Shown: piece by piece, positions 13,296 through 14,466 of the stretch | Layout: every line of letters begins with the position of its first letter | How positions within the stretch are numbered: the first letter of the stretch is position 1 | Origin: Bacteroidota bacterium | Lineage (GTDB): Bacteria; Bacteroidota; Bacteroidia; Chitinophagales; Chitinophagaceae | Assembly: GCA_023386395.1 (NCBI GenBank) | Contig: JAEWJV010000209.1 | Span: 1 to 14,466 of the forward strand | DNA: 14,466 nt | Reading direction: 5' to 3' | Program-made: the position numbers and the translations under genes | The notes under the pieces: model-generated | The model's input: only the letters and a program-made list of their open reading frames with translations | Databases searched by the model: none | Told to the model about the DNA's origin: nothing

Positions 13296-14466
13296 ATGTT
13301 GAAAAGAACCGTATTACCGGCGGCATTAATCGTTTTGCTGGGCATTACTTTGTGGGCATTCAAGAGAAACGATAAATCCCCGGAAACGAAGGAACAAATG
13401 CTGCTAACCGCTATAGGCACTATACTGGAGCAAAGGCATTATGCGCCCAAACCCATTGATGATAATTTTTCAAAGCAGGTTTTTACAAAATATCTCCAGG
13501 TGCTTAACCCGGATAAAAATATTTTTCTACAGTCAGATGTTGATTACCTGAAAAAATATGAGCTTATCCTTGATGATGAAATTAAAGGCACCCCCGCCCC
13601 TTTGCAGTTTTACAGGGATGCGGCTTCCATTTATTTAAAAAGGGTGGATGAAATAATGGGTTTGTATAAAGAGATGTTAGCTAAACCTTTTGATTTTACC
13701 ATTAAGGAAGAAATAAGTTTGGATGATGATAAAGCCAGATACGCGGTTGATGAAGTTTCAAGAAAAGAATTATGGCGCAAACGTTTAAAGTATCTTTCAC
13801 TCGAACAATATACAGAACTGCTTCAGCAGCGCAGCCGCAACCTGGACGATACAGCATGGAAAAAAACGGATGCGCAGCTTGAACAAATGGCACGTTCAAA
13901 AGTGCAAACTATTTTAGACCGCAGTTTTAACCGCCAGAAATTGATCTTTAACGGCCAGGAGCAATTTAATGCGTATGTGAATGTTGTTACAGACCTTATG
14001 GACCCGCATACCGAATATTTTCCGCCTGTAGAGAGCCGTTCGTTTGAAGAAGATTTAAGCGGGCGTTTCTATGGCATAGGTGCACAGTTAAAAGATGATG
14101 ACGGTGCTATAAAAATTGCCAGCTTAATTACAGGAAGCCCGGCGTGGAAAAGTGGCAAAGTACAGGTAAACGATGAGATAATAAAAGTGGCCCAGGGAAA
14201 CAAAGAGCCGGTTGATGTAAGGGGTTATGCCGTTACCGATGCCGTTAAAATCATTCGTGGTTCAAAGGGTTCTGAAGTTAGGCTCACTTTCAAAAAAACA
14301 GACGGCACCACAGAAGTTGTTTCACTTATCCGCGACGAAATTGTGCAGGATGAACAGTTTGCCAGGAGTGCTGTTATCAATCAGCCCAACGGAAAAATAG
14401 GATATATATTTCTTCCGGAATTTTATGCAGATTTCGACAGGCCGAATGGCAACCGCTGCTCACAGG
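13296..14466 (+). CDS. prc: Carboxy-terminal processing (tail-specific) protease Prc, N-terminal part, cut by window edge
   Basis: The first 390 codons are present; the protein continues past the right edge (full family length is about 680-730). It degrades or trims periplasmic proteins from their C-terminus. Order seen: N-terminal signal/anchor (hydrophobic 7-20), the helical TSP N-terminal domain (about 33-200) with DEVSRKELWRKRLKYLSLEQY, the DPHTEYFPP motif at 236-244, and a PDZ domain (about 252-345) starting GRFYGIGAQL with SPAWKSGKVQVNDEI. The S41 peptidase domain begins at GKIGYIFLPEF (367-377); the catalytic Ser-Lys pair lies beyond the window. The ATG at 13296 gives a proper signal sequence. 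It is divergent from tRNA-His and probably has its own promoter at 13255. Confidence 0.94.
   Translation, partial: MLKRTVLPAALIVLLGITLWAFKRNDKSPETKEQMLLTAIGTILEQRHYAPKPIDDNFSKQVFTKYLQVLNPDKNIFLQSDVDYLKKYELILDDEIKGTPAPLQFYRDAASIYLKRVDEIMGLYKEMLAKPFDFTIKEEISLDDDKARYAVDEVSRKELWRKRLKYLSLEQYTELLQQRSRNLDDTAWKKTDAQLEQMARSKVQTILDRSFNRQKLIFNGQEQFNAYVNVVTDLMDPHTEYFPPVESRSFEEDLSGRFYGIGAQLKDDDGAIKIASLITGSPAWKSGKVQVNDEIIKVAQGNKEPVDVRGYAVTDAVKIIRGSKGSEVRLTFKKTDGTTEVVSLIRDEIVQDEQFARSAVINQPNGKIGYIFLPEFYADFDRPNGNRCSQ

Noticed and set aside
13214..13899. Two minus-strand frames of 65-68 codons (13214-13420 and 13702-13899)
   Set aside because: They overlap the well-supported prc gene or its promoter and show no family features.

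Overview
The window looks like chromosomal DNA from a member of the Bacteroidota, most likely Chitinophagaceae or a close relative. The evidence is: AT-rich intergenic DNA; few Shine-Dalgarno sites; promoters that fit the Bacteroidota pattern TTTG-N17-20-TAnnTTTG (clearest in front of tRNA-His); a tRNA gene without an encoded CCA; a eukaryote-like type II glutamine synthetase; and Tat-exported Gfo/Idh/MocA and TIM-barrel proteins. The family-level placement is inference from gene content, not a database match. I see no insertion sequence, phage gene, CRISPR array or defence island.

Layout. Positions 1-3293 (minus strand) hold a compact PhzF-like isomerase, RNase HI and aspartate kinase run, followed by the start of a glutamine synthetase cut by the window edge. 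Positions 3294-3877 form a 584-base stretch without a convincing protein gene. It contains a strong plus-strand terminator that no gene accounts for, so it may encode a small RNA. A four-helix membrane protein (3878-4303) and an exported SMP-30-like beta-propeller (4388-5215) converge on a shared 15-bp hairpin. Upstream of the propeller on the minus strand are an NAD(P)H-dependent FMN reductase and a lipoprotein cyclophilin. An alpha/beta hydrolase (6537-7538) diverges from the cyclophilin.

Positions 7645-11446 form a periplasmic carbohydrate-oxidation neighbourhood. A Tat-exported Gfo/Idh/MocA oxidoreductase is followed by a Tat-exported sugar isomerase-like TIM barrel. Both converge, across a 14-bp hairpin terminator, on a lipoprotein PQQ-type sugar dehydrogenase. 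Together with the SMP-30-like protein this suggests extracytoplasmic sugar or glycoside oxidation, but no substrate can be read from the sequence. Next come a possible 44-residue small membrane protein that may be a gene remnant, an SRPBCC protein and a RibD-C/DHFR-like reductase.

The right end has a minus-strand tRNA-His with its own promoter and terminator, and the first 390 codons of a tail-specific protease (Prc) that runs off the window. Most genes are ordinary housekeeping or accessory metabolism. The items most worth a second look are the orphan terminator at 3632-3667, the Tat-exported pair with a Gln in place of a usual metal-ligand Asp, and the broken-looking small ORF at 11518-11712. 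I did not find a clearly new multi-gene system.
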